A stretch of DNA of 64,000 nt from Glycomyces niveus (GCF_017592475.1 NZ_JAGFNP010000017.1:1-64000), one strand, 5' to 3'; shown: positions 34,065-43,042, numbered from the stretch's first letter. Notes: generated from the sequence alone by a model not told the origin. Program-made: numbers and translations.

Positions 34065-35948
34065 ATGGGTTCTGGAATGCGACGAGGGCTTGCGGCCGCG
34101 GTGACGATCGCCGCGGTCGCCGGGTCCGTCGTGACGGGGGTGCCGGCTGCCGCGGCCACCGGCGACGAGGTCCTGACTTGGGGCCGCAATCAATACGGCC
34201 AGTTGGGGAACGGCGCCACGAATGCCGCAGGGGAGCCGATCCTCGGCCCGGTCGCACTGCCCGCCGGCACCAGTGTGACCGCGGTGAGCGGCGGCTATGG
34301 GTTCTCCATCGCCCTGACCACCGACGGCGAGGTCCTCGCGTGGGGCCAGAACGACGTCGGCCAGCTCGGCGAGGATTCGTTCACCAACAGCACCGAGCCC
34401 GTCGAGGTCGACCTCCCCGACGGCGTGTCGATCGAAGCGATCGCCGTGGGTGACGACCACATTCTGGCGCTCACCGCGGACGGCGCCGTGCTGGCGTGGG
34501 GTTACAACGAGTGGGGCCAGCTCGGGAACGGCACGAACGATGAGAGCGGTGTTCCCGTCGAGGTCCAGCTCCCGGCAGGGACCACCGTCACTGCCATTGA
34601 GGCCGGTGCCGGACACAGCCTCGCGCTCACCGCCGAGGGCACGGTCTTCGCCTGGGGCGACAACGACTTCGGCCAAGTCGGCGACGGCACCACCACCGAA
34701 CGGACCACGCCGGTCGAGATCCCCCTTCCCGATGACGCGACCGCGACCATGATCGCCGGCGGTGACGACCACAGCCTGGCTCTGACCTCCAGCGGCGAAC
34801 TGCTGGCGTGGGGCTACAACGGCGGCGGCCAGATCGGCGACGGGACCACCACGACCCGGACGTCGCCGGTGAGCGTCCACCTCCCGGCCGACACCGAGGT
34901 CGCCGCCATCGCCGGTGCGAGCGGGTTCCAGAGCTTCGCGATCACCGCCAACGGCGAGCTGCTGGCCTGGGGCGACAACTCGTACGGCCAGATCGGCGAC
35001 GGGACCAACACCAGGCGCACCGAGCCGGTGTCCGTCCACATGCCCGACGGCACCGAGGTCACCGCCGTCGACTCAGGCGACGACCACGCCATCGCGCTCA
35101 CCTCGGACGGCGCCGTGTACGGCTGGGGATACAACCGCTACGGCCAAGTCGGCGACGGGACCACCACCAACCGCAACGAGCCGGTCCAGGTCGTGCAGCC
35201 GGAGGCGTACGCTTTCGTCGCCATCGGCGTCGGCAGCTACCACAGCCTCGCGATCGCGCAGTCGCCGCAGACCGCGACCACGCTCACCGCCGACCCGCTC
35301 GAAGCCGAGCTCGGCGACGAGGTGACGTTGACCGCCGAGGTCGCCTGCACGACCGGCACGCCGACCGGCACGGTCGCCTTCTTCGTCGACGGCGAGGAGT
35401 TCGGCACCGCCGCACTCGAAGAAGGCGTCGCGGTGCTCGTCACCGATGCGCTGACCGAAGGGGAGCGCGAGATCGTCGCCCACTACGAAGGTGACGGCCT
35501 CTGCCCGCCTTCCGACTCCGAGCCCGTCACCGTCACCGTGACGTACACCGAATGCGACTTCCCGCCGTATGAAGACGGGGGCGAGGACGTCGACGGGGAC
35601 GGTGACGGCGACGACCTGCCCTCCGACGACGGCACTGATGGTGATGGCGACGGCGACACCGATGATCCGCCCTCGGACGGCGACGGCACCGACCCGCCTT
35701 CCGGCAGTGACGGGGACGGCGACGGCGCGCCCGGCACTGACGGCGGCAGCTTGACTGCGAGCGACTTCAACGGCGGTGACCCGCCGTTTCCCGGTGGCGA
35801 AGCGGAGCAGCCGGGCCCCTGCCAGGGTCTGCCCGAGACCGGCAACAACACCAGCGTCGCCGCGGCGGCCGGTCTCGCAGTGGCGGCGCTGGGAACGCTG
35901 CTGCTCATGGCGGCCCGACTGATGCGCAAGCTCGCTGGAAAGCGATAG
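34065..35948 (+). CDS. Cell-wall-anchored RCC1-repeat protein (LPETG)
   Basis: A 627-residue secreted protein. After a signal peptide (RRGLAAAVTIAAVAGSVVTG, cleavage near AAAA, residue 31) come seven to eight RCC1 repeats of about 50 residues, each with a variant of VLAWGYNEWGQLGNGT, forming a beta-propeller (residues 35-400). An Ig-like domain (Big_3-type, LTADPLEAELGDEVTLTAEV) follows, then an Asp/Gly/Pro-rich spacer with DGDGDG runs, and a sortase signal: LPETG, hydrophobic helix, RLMRKLAGKR tail. AAGGAGGAGG gives an excellent RBS. It is the most intact large cargo gene of the element; a surface adhesion or binding role is inferred. A strong hairpin follows. Confidence 0.9.
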   Translation: MGSGMRRGLAAAVTIAAVAGSVVTGVPAAAATGDEVLTWGRNQYGQLGNGATNAAGEPILGPVALPAGTSVTAVSGGYGFSIALTTDGEVLAWGQNDVGQLGEDSFTNSTEPVEVDLPDGVSIEAIAVGDDHILALTADGAVLAWGYNEWGQLGNGTNDESGVPVEVQLPAGTTVTAIEAGAGHSLALTAEGTVFAWGDNDFGQVGDGTTTERTTPVEIPLPDDATATMIAGGDDHSLALTSSGELLAWGYNGGGQIGDGTTTTRTSPVSVHLPADTEVAAIAGASGFQSFAITANGELLAWGDNSYGQIGDGTNTRRTEPVSVHMPDGTEVTAVDSGDDHAIALTSDGAVYGWGYNRYGQVGDGTTTNRNEPVQVVQPEAYAFVAIGVGSYHSLAIAQSPQTATTLTADPLEAELGDEVTLTAEVACTTGTPTGTVAFFVDGEEFGTAALEEGVAVLVTDALTEGEREIVAHYEGDGLCPPSDSEPVTVTVTYTECDFPPYEDGGEDVDGDGDGDDLPSDDGTDGDGDGDTDDPPSDGDGTDPPSGSDGDGDGAPGTDGGSLTASDFNGGDPPFPGGEAEQPGPCQGLPETGNNTSVAAAAGLAVAALGTLLLMAARLMRKLAGKR

Positions 35949-35973
35949 CGAACGAACCGGCCGTGCCCAGTAC

Positions 35974-36012
35974 GGAGCCGCTCAGCGACGAGCATCGTCG
36001 CTGAGCGGCTCC
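35974..36012 (+). terminator. Terminator after the RCC1 gene
   Basis: An 18-bp perfect stem beginning GGAGCCGCTCAGCG with loop GCA, 25 bp after the stop. Confidence 0.85.
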
Positions 36013-36070
36013 GGGGCGCGGTATCGGAATTGCGCCCGGGTTCGTGGATCCATGTGCCGGAGGCGGGACT

Positions 36071-36085
36071 TAGCTTGCGTTTTAA
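36071..36085. repeat. Direct repeat before the toxin-remnant module
   Basis: TAGCTTGCGTTTTAA, repeated as TAGCTTGCGCTTTAA at 36755-36769; the similarity extends about 10 bases to the right. The two copies bracket the possible toxin remnant and the downstream gene, as if the module had been copied or swapped in. Confidence 0.6.
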
Positions 36086-36150
36086 CCTGTTTAGCCTGTG
36101 CTGCAGGGTGTTTGAAAGCATCCTGAGGTCGATGGTTCATCATCGTCGTT

Positions 36151-36389
36151 GTGCCACAAGAGTTCGCGACTGCATCCGCTACTGAGCCGGGGCAAGCCAG
36201 GACGGCCGGCGACCCGTCAGCTTTGTCGGCGTTTCGTGGTGCGTTCTATGCTGCGATCGGTGCTCCTGCTCCTGCTCCTGCTCCTGCTGATGCGGTGTAC
36301 TGGTGCCGATCGGCACCAGTGGATACGCTGTCTATCAGATCAAGCCCAACGGCAATGTCGTTTTCAAGACAATCCTGGAGCGTCGATGA
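36151..36389 (+). pseudogene. Possible polymorphic-toxin C-terminal remnant
   Basis: Two overlapping frames look like pieces of one protein. The first (36151 to about 36310) reads SALSAFRGAFYAAIG, then an (AP)4 stretch encoded by (GCTCCT)4 at 36262-36285, then ADAVYW. After a one-base shift the second reads VPIGTSGYAVYQIKPN and GNVVFKTILERR, stopping at TGA 36387-36389, which overlaps the start of the next gene (ATGA). A C-terminal end coupled to a small downstream gene is the arrangement of toxin-immunity pairs. No catalytic domain is recognisable, so this is a suggestion. Confidence 0.4.
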
Positions 36390-36745
36390 CTTCGCAAGAT
36401 GAAGCAACCCTGAGTGAGTCCTTCTGGCTGCTAGGGGATGGCGAAGAGAAATTGGTGCAGCGGATTCTGAAGCGGCGGTTTCCGCAGACCTATTCAGATC
36501 TCTCGACAAGCCTGGAGACTGCTGACCCGATGGAGGTGGTTTATCCGGGAAATCCAGACGAATATTCAGACGTTGTTCGAGAGTTGATAGTCCTGCTGGC
36601 TCCTGTGAACGGAGATATCTCAAAGATTGGCGATTCAGAACTAGAACATCTCGTTATCGAGGCGCTGCACCGATGTTTTGGAGAAGAAGCGGATGGTCCC
36701 AGGGTAGTAAACGTAGTGCGTCTACTCCGGCAACTTCGACCTTGA
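36386..36745 (+). CDS. Hypothetical protein, possible immunity protein
   Basis: A 119-residue acidic, helical, cytoplasmic protein: SESFWLLGDGEEKLVQRILKRR, ADPMEVVYPGNPDEYSDVV, ELIVLLAPVNGDISK. There is no signal or membrane segment. GGAG lies 8 bases before the ATG, which overlaps the TGA of the preceding frame. Its base composition is clearly less GC-rich than the chromosome, suggesting transfer. The immunity idea rests only on position, size and charge. Confidence 0.6.
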   Translation: MTSQDEATLSESFWLLGDGEEKLVQRILKRRFPQTYSDLSTSLETADPMEVVYPGNPDEYSDVVRELIVLLAPVNGDISKIGDSELEHLVIEALHRCFGEEADGPRVVNVVRLLRQLRP

Positions 36746-36754
36746 AATCTCACC

Positions 36755-36769
36755 TAGCTTGCGCTTTAA
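36755..36769. repeat. Direct repeat after the toxin-remnant module
   Basis: TAGCTTGCGCTTTAA, second copy, just past the stop at 36745; 684 bp from the first. Confidence 0.6.
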
Positions 36770-36927
36770 TCTCTGGGCCGTTCCGGTGTGAGATGACCCC
36801 GGCGGCCATGATCCGGACCCGGTGGTCGGCCTGGAGCTCATGACGCCTGGCTCCGAGCTGTAGTCTTCCGCCCGGTGGAGTGACCATCGCGATCTGACGA
36901 GTTCGCGGACCGATCCAGGAGGGTCAT

Positions 36928-37341
36928 GTGGAGGACGAAGAGCCCGTACGATTTTCTGAAATCGGTATGGACGATGTCGACTATGTGGTCAAGATGGTGA
37001 CGATGGATGAGCTTGTTGCGGCTCATGAGCTTTCGAAGGAACGGCGTTGGGGAGCCGCTTGGAGTTCAACTGATGCTCTGAGGGCGGAGCTAGATCCGTC
37101 CTCCCCGAAGTTCCTGCTCCCTGCCATGAGAAATGCAGCTGGTGACATGGAGGTTGAGTCCTTGCGTTGCCATCTCTGGTTTCTCCCTCGCCAGGGACCA
37201 AAGCTCGGTCGCGCAACGACCTTCGATATCGAGCTCACTCGCTTTCGAGCAATGCGAACATGCGAGAGGTTGCGAAGCCGTTGTGTGGCTCCCGTTTTCG
37301 TGCCAGCAGAAGTTGTACCTCTTCTAGCACGGACCCAGTAG
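36928..37341 (+). CDS. Hypothetical protein in the element
   Basis: A 137-residue cytoplasmic protein, DDVDYVVKMVTMDELVAAH near the N-terminus and LRCHLWFLPRQGPKLGRATTFDIEL in the middle, ending near FVPAEVVPLLARTQ. No family is recognised. AGGAGGG (36917-36923) supports the GTG at 36928. It has lower GC than core genes. It follows the immunity-like gene on the same strand and could belong to the same class of small cargo proteins. It converges on a flavoenzyme remnant. Confidence 0.6.
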   Translation: MEDEEPVRFSEIGMDDVDYVVKMVTMDELVAAHELSKERRWGAAWSSTDALRAELDPSSPKFLLPAMRNAAGDMEVESLRCHLWFLPRQGPKLGRATTFDIELTRFRAMRTCERLRSRCVAPVFVPAEVVPLLARTQ

Positions 37342-37498
37342 TTCGGCGGTGCAGTTCGAGCGCGCCGAGGGCGGCGACTGACATGCCTTGCCCGTAGACA
37401 GGATCGACGGTGGCGACCGCGTCGCCGAGCACGAGGAATCCGAGACGCCCTGCAGCATGCGACGGTCTATCGAAGCGACGCGCTCGCGTTTGTCTCAT
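37235..37498 (-). pseudogene. FAD-dependent monooxygenase C-terminal scrap
   Basis: The run RLGFLVLGDAVATVDPVYGQGMSVAALGALEL is the third FAD-binding motif (GD...P..GQGM) of aromatic or halogenase-type monooxygenases. Nothing of the N-terminal FAD fold remains nearby, and the frame overlaps the end of the upstream gene on the other strand. A remnant only. Confidence 0.7.
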
Positions 37499-37863
37499 GG
37501 ATCAACAATGTTGGCTTCGATGAGATTGCCCCGCGCTATAGGCATGCCGGCGAGGAGCAAACCCGCCAAGCCATAGAGTCCGGCCAAGATTCGGCCCGTG
37601 AGGGACATGTGAGTCAGATTACCGGGCTGGTGGCCCGAGCACTTGCGCCGGTTCTCCGGAGAGGCGACGTGCAAGAATGGCAGTGAAACTTCAATACCAT
37701 TGTGGCGCTTGGTGTTACAGAGATCCGGTATCAACTTGGATGCTGTTCTTGATGGTTGAGTACGGCGATAGCACGAGCGGTTTGTGTGGCCAAGCAAGGG
37801 TCGCAGCGGAGCCTATGCAGGATGCACCATTTCTTGAGCGGGCGAAGACGCGCTCGCCGGGCG

Positions 37864-37995
37864 CGCGCGGGTGGCGCCCGAACCCGGCAGGCCGGCATCG
37901 ATCAACGTGACGGATCGGCCGCGCCCGGCCAGGTGGTACGCCAGTGATGCCCCGATGATGCCGGCGCCAACCACGACAATGCTTCCCTCCGCCAT
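37864..37995 (-). pseudogene. FAD oxidoreductase (DAO family) N-terminal scrap
   Basis: MAEGSIVVVGAGIIGASLAYHLAGRGRSVTLIDAG is a complete Rossmann FAD-binding start of a glycine-oxidase-like enzyme, followed by GLPGSGATRA and then unrelated sequence. It ends exactly where the polyketide synthase fragment begins on the other strand, so the junction is at 37993-37995. Between 37499 and 37863 I see no gene. Confidence 0.7.
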
Positions 37996-38790
37996 GGCAC
38001 CGGCACTCCGACAGGCGACGGCGTCGAGCTCGCCACGCTCAACCGGCACTTTGGCGACGCCCGTCCCCACTCAGTGGCAATCGGATCCGTCAAGTCCCAG
38101 ATCGGGCACACGAAGGCGGCCGCGGGGGCAGCGGGCCTCATCAAGATGGCGATGGCGCTGCACGACAAGATCCTTCCGCCGCACATCAACGCCGACGAGC
38201 CGTGCGAGGAGGCGACCCGTGCCAAAGGCGCCGTCTACGTCAACGGCACCGCGCGGCCATGGATCAGGGAGCCGCACCGGCCTCTGCGGCGAGGGGGCGT
38301 CTCCTCGTTCGGTTTTGGCGGCGTCAACTTCCATGTGGTGCTTGAGGAGCACGACGACCCGGCCGGCAGGCTGTCGCACAGAGTCCCGTTCGCCTGCCTC
38401 TGGCACGCCCCCGACCCCGCAGTGCTGCTCGACCGGCTCACCTCGGGAGCGCCTGCCGATCCTGAAGCCGCGATCCCACCCGATCACGCTCGGATCGGGT
38501 TCGTCGCCGCCGACGAAGGCGACTACGACACCCGGCTCACGGCGGCCGTCACCGAGCTGCGCGACCGTATCGACGCCGACGAGTGGAACCGTGACGGCGT
38601 CTTCTACCGCCGCAGCGCGGGAGGCGACGGCAGCCGGGTTGCGGCGCTGTTCACCGGGCAGGGCAGCCAGTACCCGGGCATGGGGCACGATGCGACGAAC
38701 GCCTTCCCGCCGGTGAAGGCCGCATTCGACGAAGCCAACCTCATCGGCCCAGGGCAACCGCCCCTGTCCGAAGTCGTGTTCCCACCCTCG
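37993..38790 (+). pseudogene. PUFA-synthase-type polyketide synthase fragment (KS C-terminus, AT start)
   Basis: The frame starts in the middle of a ketosynthase: HGTGTPTGDGVEL contains the catalytic His, SVKSQIGHTKAAAGAAGLIK the second. VSSFGFGGVNFHVVLEE ends the KS domain. About 100 residues later RVAALFTGQGSQYPGMG and PLSEVVFPP begin an acyltransferase, then the frame degenerates. The spacing and the SQIGHTKAAAGA variant match PfaA-like polyunsaturated-fatty-acid synthases rather than modular type I enzymes. No start, active-site Cys or ACP remains. 38791-39105 has no further gene. Confidence 0.8.
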
Positions 38791-39105
38791 GGAACCGGCA
38801 GGCCACGGCGAGCGAACGGCTATCCACAGGCCATCCACAACCGGAGATGGCGACCGGGGCCATCGGAACCATCCAAACCCGACCCTTCGTGGAAGCCGAC
38901 ACGCATACCGCCTTTGTGGGACCTGCCGGCCGTGTCGTGACCTGTCAGGCAGGGGACCAATCCGTCGCGTCCGGAGTCGCAGACAGCCGAGACAGCGATG
39001 CTGCGCCACCGCGGCCGGAAGTCGCGGTCGAGTGACGCGAGTCCGGCTGGACTCGCCCGAATGACGGTGCGTTCGTCGCAAGCGGGTTCGGCCTTGCCAG
39101 CAGCG

Positions 39106-39426
39106 CTATGAGATCTCGTAGTGGATCTCCATGTCCTCGCCGAAGCAGTTCAGGGCAAGGTTGCGAAACCGCTGCACGAGGTCGCTTTCGTGCTCCTCGA
39201 CGACGCGGACCAACCGGTTGAGTTCGTCGACCAGGTCGAGGGCGTCGGTGCCGCGCGCGAGCATGAGGTTCCGATGCGGCCTGATCCGGCCGAGCATGGC
39301 GTACCCGTCGTACTTCCGCGCCAGGGCGTTGAAATCGCCGTCGAGCGCTTGGCTGCTGTGGATGTCGCCGAAACCTCGAGGTCGACCACCGGTTCCTATA
39401 TAGAACCGGTACAGGACCATGTACAT
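39106..39426 (-). CDS. Hypothetical protein in the element
   Basis: A 106-residue protein: LYRFYIGTGGRPRGFG, ALARKYDGYAMLGRIRPHRNLML, and an acidic helical C-terminus (VDELNRLVRVVEEHESDLVQ). It is cytoplasmic with no recognised family. The start is uncertain because no clear Shine-Dalgarno is visible; it may be the end of a longer lost gene. Next in the same direction comes the YwqG-like gene's 3' end, about 55 bp away. Confidence 0.5.
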   Translation of the reverse strand: MYMVLYRFYIGTGGRPRGFGDIHSSQALDGDFNALARKYDGYAMLGRIRPHRNLMLARGTDALDLVDELNRLVRVVEEHESDLVQRFRNLALNCFGEDMEIHYEIS

Positions 39427-39482
39427 CGCGAGTCCAATCTTGGTCGCAGGAGCTGGGTCAGAGCGGCATGCGGCCCATTAGG

Positions 39483-40493
39483 TCACACCATGACGGTCAC
39501 GGGCGCGTGCGCTGGATCGGTGCCGCAGTGGAAGATTTGGAGGTCGTAGCCGCGGCCGATGGTGACGTCGACATCGTTCCGGTGCTGGTTGTGCCACTCG
39601 GTCAGATGTTGTTCCTCTACTGGCATCCAGTACGCGACCGTGTCGGTGTCCCATTCGGACCCCGCCACGGTCAGCAGCGGTTCGGCCGGCGCACCGCACT
39701 CGCAGGTCACCTCGTGTGCACCGAACAGGGCCCAGGCGGTGCCCCAGCCGCCGGTCTTCCATCCTGGGACGACCGCGATATCTCGGTACGACGTCCCAGG
39801 GTCCTCGTTGCCTTCCCACGCTTCGACCGCTTCGTGCAAGGGTTTTGGCAGCAGGTCGTAGTCGGGGTAGTCGGTGACCGGTTCGGGGGTGAGGGTGCAC
39901 GGATGCGGCACGTACTCCTGGTACCCGACCACGGTCGACCCCGGTGGCCGAGCCGAGACGCCCGCGAAGCTGCCGGTGTCGCGCCAGTAGAGGTGCACGC
40001 TCGGCCAGGACTGGTGTGGTTCATGGTCGAACGGGCACCACAGCACTTGGAGCAGGTCGAACCAGTCGCCGAACGGCAAGCCTGGCACATCGCGATAGTA
40101 GAGCTGCGCGACGGGTATCAGGGTCTCGGGCGCGCCTGGGTCGGTCTCGCCCCAGGGGTTGCGGCCGGGGAGTCTCAGCCCGTCGAGGAACGCGCGCTCG
40201 TCGGGAGTGAACCGGTGGTTCCTCGGCAGGTGCGTCCTTGTCCGTGCCGTCTCGAGCATCTGCCGGCGCCGGGCGACTTCGTCAAGGGTCATCGCCTCAT
40301 GCCAGATGTGCGATCGCCCGCACGTCGGCCAGGGGTCATCTTCGGGCCACAGCAGCGGCCCGCCGATGGAGGACTGGTCGGCGGTCGGCTTACCTCGGCG
40401 TGGATGCAGGCGGACTGCGGTGCGGGCGAGTGGCGAGAGCCCGGGCCACAGCGCGGTGACATCGACGGGGCGGGGCGGGGTAGTGAACGGCAT
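39483..40493 (-). CDS. YwqG/DUF1963-like hypothetical protein
   Basis: A 336-residue cytoplasmic protein rich in Trp and Pro. IGGPLLWPEDDPWPTC near the start, then TLIPVAQLYYRDVPGLPFGDWFDLLQVLWCPFDH, and later GGWGTAWALFGAHEVTCECGAPAEPLLTV recall YwqG-type (DUF1963) proteins. The function of that family is unknown; in some actinobacteria they accompany toxin-immunity loci. The ATG at 40493 begins MPFTTPPRPVDVTALWPGL. It probably forms a leftward run with the membrane-protein gene that ends 20 bp upstream. Confidence 0.7.
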   Translation of the reverse strand: MPFTTPPRPVDVTALWPGLSPLARTAVRLHPRRGKPTADQSSIGGPLLWPEDDPWPTCGRSHIWHEAMTLDEVARRRQMLETARTRTHLPRNHRFTPDERAFLDGLRLPGRNPWGETDPGAPETLIPVAQLYYRDVPGLPFGDWFDLLQVLWCPFDHEPHQSWPSVHLYWRDTGSFAGVSARPPGSTVVGYQEYVPHPCTLTPEPVTDYPDYDLLPKPLHEAVEAWEGNEDPGTSYRDIAVVPGWKTGGWGTAWALFGAHEVTCECGAPAEPLLTVAGSEWDTDTVAYWMPVEEQHLTEWHNQHRNDVDVTIGRGYDLQIFHCGTDPAHAPVTVMV

Positions 40494-40513
40494 GGCGAAG
40501 TCGCTTCAGCACT

Positions 40514-41230
40514 TCAGCAGTCCGGCGCGGGGGTGATGCTGAACTGCATGTTGAGGTACGTCTCGGTTGAGCTCAGCGAGGTTACGGTCAGGTTGGCAGG
40601 ACAGATGGTTTCACTGCTGCTAAGGATCTGGCCCGATTCCGGCAATTCTTCTGCGAGCACCGATGCGAACCACTCGGTTCCCGCGACTTGATCTGCTCCG
40701 GTGACCGCCGCCGCGGTCCAGCAGGTGTTCAGGAAATCCTCGGTGGTATGAGTGCGGATGCCGAACGCGTGACACGTGAACCAGTCGACGTTGTCGCCCT
40801 CGAATCCGATGGCCGCGAAGAGCGTCGCCCCGTCCTGCATCCCTTCGCCTGCGTAGTAGCCGCCGGTTTCGGGGTCGAAGCTGATCAGGTTTTCCGGCCG
40901 TTCGGTCTGGAGTGTGTCTTCTTCGGGCCAGACCAGTTCGAAGGCGTTGAAGGCGGCTTTCCATTCGCTGATGCCGGTCTCAGTCGGCACGGAGGGAAGG
41001 GGCGCCTCGTTGACGAGGTCCGCGACGGTGGTGTCGTGCTCGACGATGTAGCCCCGGTTCGCGGCAAACCAGAACGTGAGGGGAAGGATGAAGAAGGCGA
41101 GCATCATGGCGCTGGCAACGAATTTCTTGGAATCACGCGGGGAGAAGAAGAACTGCACGAGCGCGAGTGCAATAAGCGCGCCGGTGAGCGTCAGTCCCAA
41201 GGGGAGCGCGTGTTCGGCGATGAACCTCAT
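40514..41230 (-). CDS. Membrane-anchored hypothetical protein
   Basis: A 238-residue protein. Two N-terminal hydrophobic segments (LPLGLTLTGALIALALVQFF and FVASAMMLAFFILPLTFWF) are followed by an acidic soluble domain with several Trp and Cys residues, ending NLTVTSLSSTETYLNMQ. The soluble part would face outside if both segments span the membrane. No family is recognised. The ATG at 41230 has AGGA upstream. It lies downstream of a broken immunity-like gene and another membrane protein on the same strand, forming a small cluster. Confidence 0.65.
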   Translation of the reverse strand: MRFIAEHALPLGLTLTGALIALALVQFFFSPRDSKKFVASAMMLAFFILPLTFWFAANRGYIVEHDTTVADLVNEAPLPSVPTETGISEWKAAFNAFELVWPEEDTLQTERPENLISFDPETGGYYAGEGMQDGATLFAAIGFEGDNVDWFTCHAFGIRTHTTEDFLNTCWTAAAVTGADQVAGTEWFASVLAEELPESGQILSSSETICPANLTVTSLSSTETYLNMQFSITPAPDC

Positions 41231-41337
41231 GCGCGGTCCTGCGAGAGGTGAAGCGGTGTCATGGGCGGGGTCGGGCTTTCCAGTTGTGGGTCGAGGGTCC
41301 GGCCAGTATACGGCCGAGCCGTGGTTGGGCGGTTCCG

Positions 41338-41769
41338 TCAACTGTCCGTGAACAGTCCAGTACCTAGCGGATTGGCCGCCGAGTGATAACCGCTCCGGGA
41401 TTGCAGCGAGTTGGACCACGCGATCATGCTCGACGCTGTATCCGAGGACAGGACTGTGGTGGTCGCCGCCTTCGGCATCCATGAGCACCGGCTTCCCCAG
41501 CCGCCGGCCGATGGCGGTGAGGAACCCGCAGAAGAGGTCCAGTTGTTCCTGACCTTGAAGCTCACGCAGGACAGGATCGCGCTCGCCGCGGGGACCGGAA
41601 GCACTGCAAGCCCTTCGGTGTACTCGCACCTCCACCTGCGCTCGGCGACCAGGTCGAGGACCGCTTGCCAGTCCTCGGTTGAGGTCTGGGGGACGACGAC
41701 GTCCGGAAGGGTTCCCATGAGCTCAGGGTCGAAGAGATCACGAACGGCATCCCAACGCAGATCACTCAC
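41338..41769 (-). pseudogene. Hypothetical protein with internal deletion and frameshift
   Basis: The N-terminal half, MSDLRWDAVRDLFDPELMG then TEDWQAVLDLVAERRWRCEYTEG, is in one frame. From about 41590 the next part continues in another: DPVLRELQGQEQLDLFCGFLTAIGRRLGKPVLMDAEGG, then PVLGYSVEHDRVVQLA. The two halves look like one actinobacterial protein type of about 170 residues with a piece missing at the junction. The start overlaps the stop of the upstream membrane-protein gene by 4 bp, so they were an operon. Confidence 0.65.
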
Positions 41770-42482
41770 GTGTCGCCACCCGTAGCGCCCTTGGCACGGT
41801 CGTGATCGGGCGCGAGGCTGCGGAAGCGGGATCGCAGCGTTCCTGCGATGGTGCCGATGAAATACAGCCGGAACGCCGCAGCCCCGGCGAAGAGGAGGAG
41901 TGACAAGGACGCGTAGAACAGGCCGTCGCTCCAGGTCGGGTCGCCGAGATCGGGGGAGACCCGACCGAGCGGGTCGAGGACGACGATCTGGTGATCGCCG
42001 ACTTGCAGCGCTTCATCCCGGTCCGTATCGATGGTTGGCGAGTCCCATCCGATGCACCGGAACTCGTGCTCGGACATGGGTTCATCGCCGTCGTCGGTGT
42101 GGGAGACGTAGTCGCGGCGGGAAGTGACGACGCATTCGACGTCGACACCGTGGTGCGCGAGCGCGAAAGCGTCGAACGCGGGAATCAGCGAACTCATACC
42201 GGCAATGATGATCAGTGGAAACGCCAGAGCGAGCTTCCAGTTCCGTCGCGACGGTCCCTGAAAGCTCAATGTGATGGCGGTGGCGACCGGTGCGGCGACG
42301 GCGGCGAAGCTGAGCAGCTGACCCAACCACGTAAGCGGGGCAGAGGAGAACTGGGCCAGCCACAACGCGGCTGATGTCGCTGCGGCCGCGGCGAGGGGGA
42401 GCGCGACGGCGAGAATGATCTCCCTTCGAGCTTCGATTAGCCGAGCTTCTTGGCGCTGGCGGGGGTGGGTACTGCGGGGCAT
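41766..42482 (-). CDS. Integral membrane protein, unknown function
   Basis: A 238-residue protein with about four hydrophobic segments: EIILAVALPLAAAAATSAALWLA, LLSFAAVAAPVATAITL, LALAFPLIIIAGMSSLIPAF and, near the C-terminus, LFYASLSLLLFAGAAAFRLYFIG. An acidic external loop with Cys (DVECVVTSRRDYVSHTDDG, EHEFRCIGWDS) lies between helices 3 and 4. It heads the operon with the broken gene overlapping its stop. No family is recognised. Confidence 0.68.
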   Translation of the reverse strand: MPRSTHPRQRQEARLIEARREIILAVALPLAAAAATSAALWLAQFSSAPLTWLGQLLSFAAVAAPVATAITLSFQGPSRRNWKLALAFPLIIIAGMSSLIPAFDAFALAHHGVDVECVVTSRRDYVSHTDDGDEPMSEHEFRCIGWDSPTIDTDRDEALQVGDHQIVVLDPLGRVSPDLGDPTWSDGLFYASLSLLLFAGAAAFRLYFIGTIAGTLRSRFRSLAPDHDRAKGATGGDT

Positions 42483-42547
42483 AGGGTTCCGGTCTCAAGT
42501 GGTGCGAGCAGGTGTCGTCTGGAGCAAGAACACGAGCGAACCCGTCG

Positions 42548-43042
42548 TTAGGCCTCTTGACGGGGTTGACCGAGCGGCTGATACACGGTCCTGCCCATTC
42601 GCCGCGCTTCCAACGCCAACCCGAGCCGCGCCCGGTTGAACTCGCCGCACCGCGACAGCGCTTGTTCAGGCGGGAAGAAGCCGAACTGTTCGATCTCCCC
42701 TGCCCGCAACCGGATCAGATTGGGCTCGTCGATGACGCCGCTGTCGAAAAGATAGAACGTCAACGGCTCGTCGACATACCCCGTCTCGGTCAGCCAATCG
42801 AGTACCAGCAGATCACCGACTGGCAGGGCCACCCCGATCTCCTCTTCGACCTCCCGCGCGCAGCCCTGGTGCGGCGACTCTCCCCGATCGACCCAGCCGC
42901 CCACGAAGCCCCACTCATCCCTGGAAGCGGGCTTCACTAGCAGTACCTGGCCGGAGACATCGGTGATGAACGCAGCCGCGACGGTACCCGAGACGGCGAT
43001 CCGATCAATGAGCGCCCGACTGGAAGGATCAGTTTCCACCAT
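42548..43042 (-). CDS. NUDIX hydrolase
   Basis: A 164-residue protein with a full NUDIX box, GGWVDRGESPHQGCAREVEEEIGV (G-5x-E-7x-RE-x2-EE-x-G), near residues 47-70. The fold is otherwise typical: SGTVAAAFITDVSGQVLLVKPAS before and LTFYLFDSGVIDEP after it. It would cleave a nucleoside-diphosphate-linked substrate, which cannot be told from sequence. The ATG at 43042 starts MVETDPSSRAL. It stands alone, divergent from the DUF4241 gene. Confidence 0.88.
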   Translation of the reverse strand: MVETDPSSRALIDRIAVSGTVAAAFITDVSGQVLLVKPASRDEWGFVGGWVDRGESPHQGCAREVEEEIGVALPVGDLLVLDWLTETGYVDEPLTFYLFDSGVIDEPNLIRLRAGEIEQFGFFPPEQALSRCGEFNRARLGLALEARRMGRTVYQPLGQPRQEA

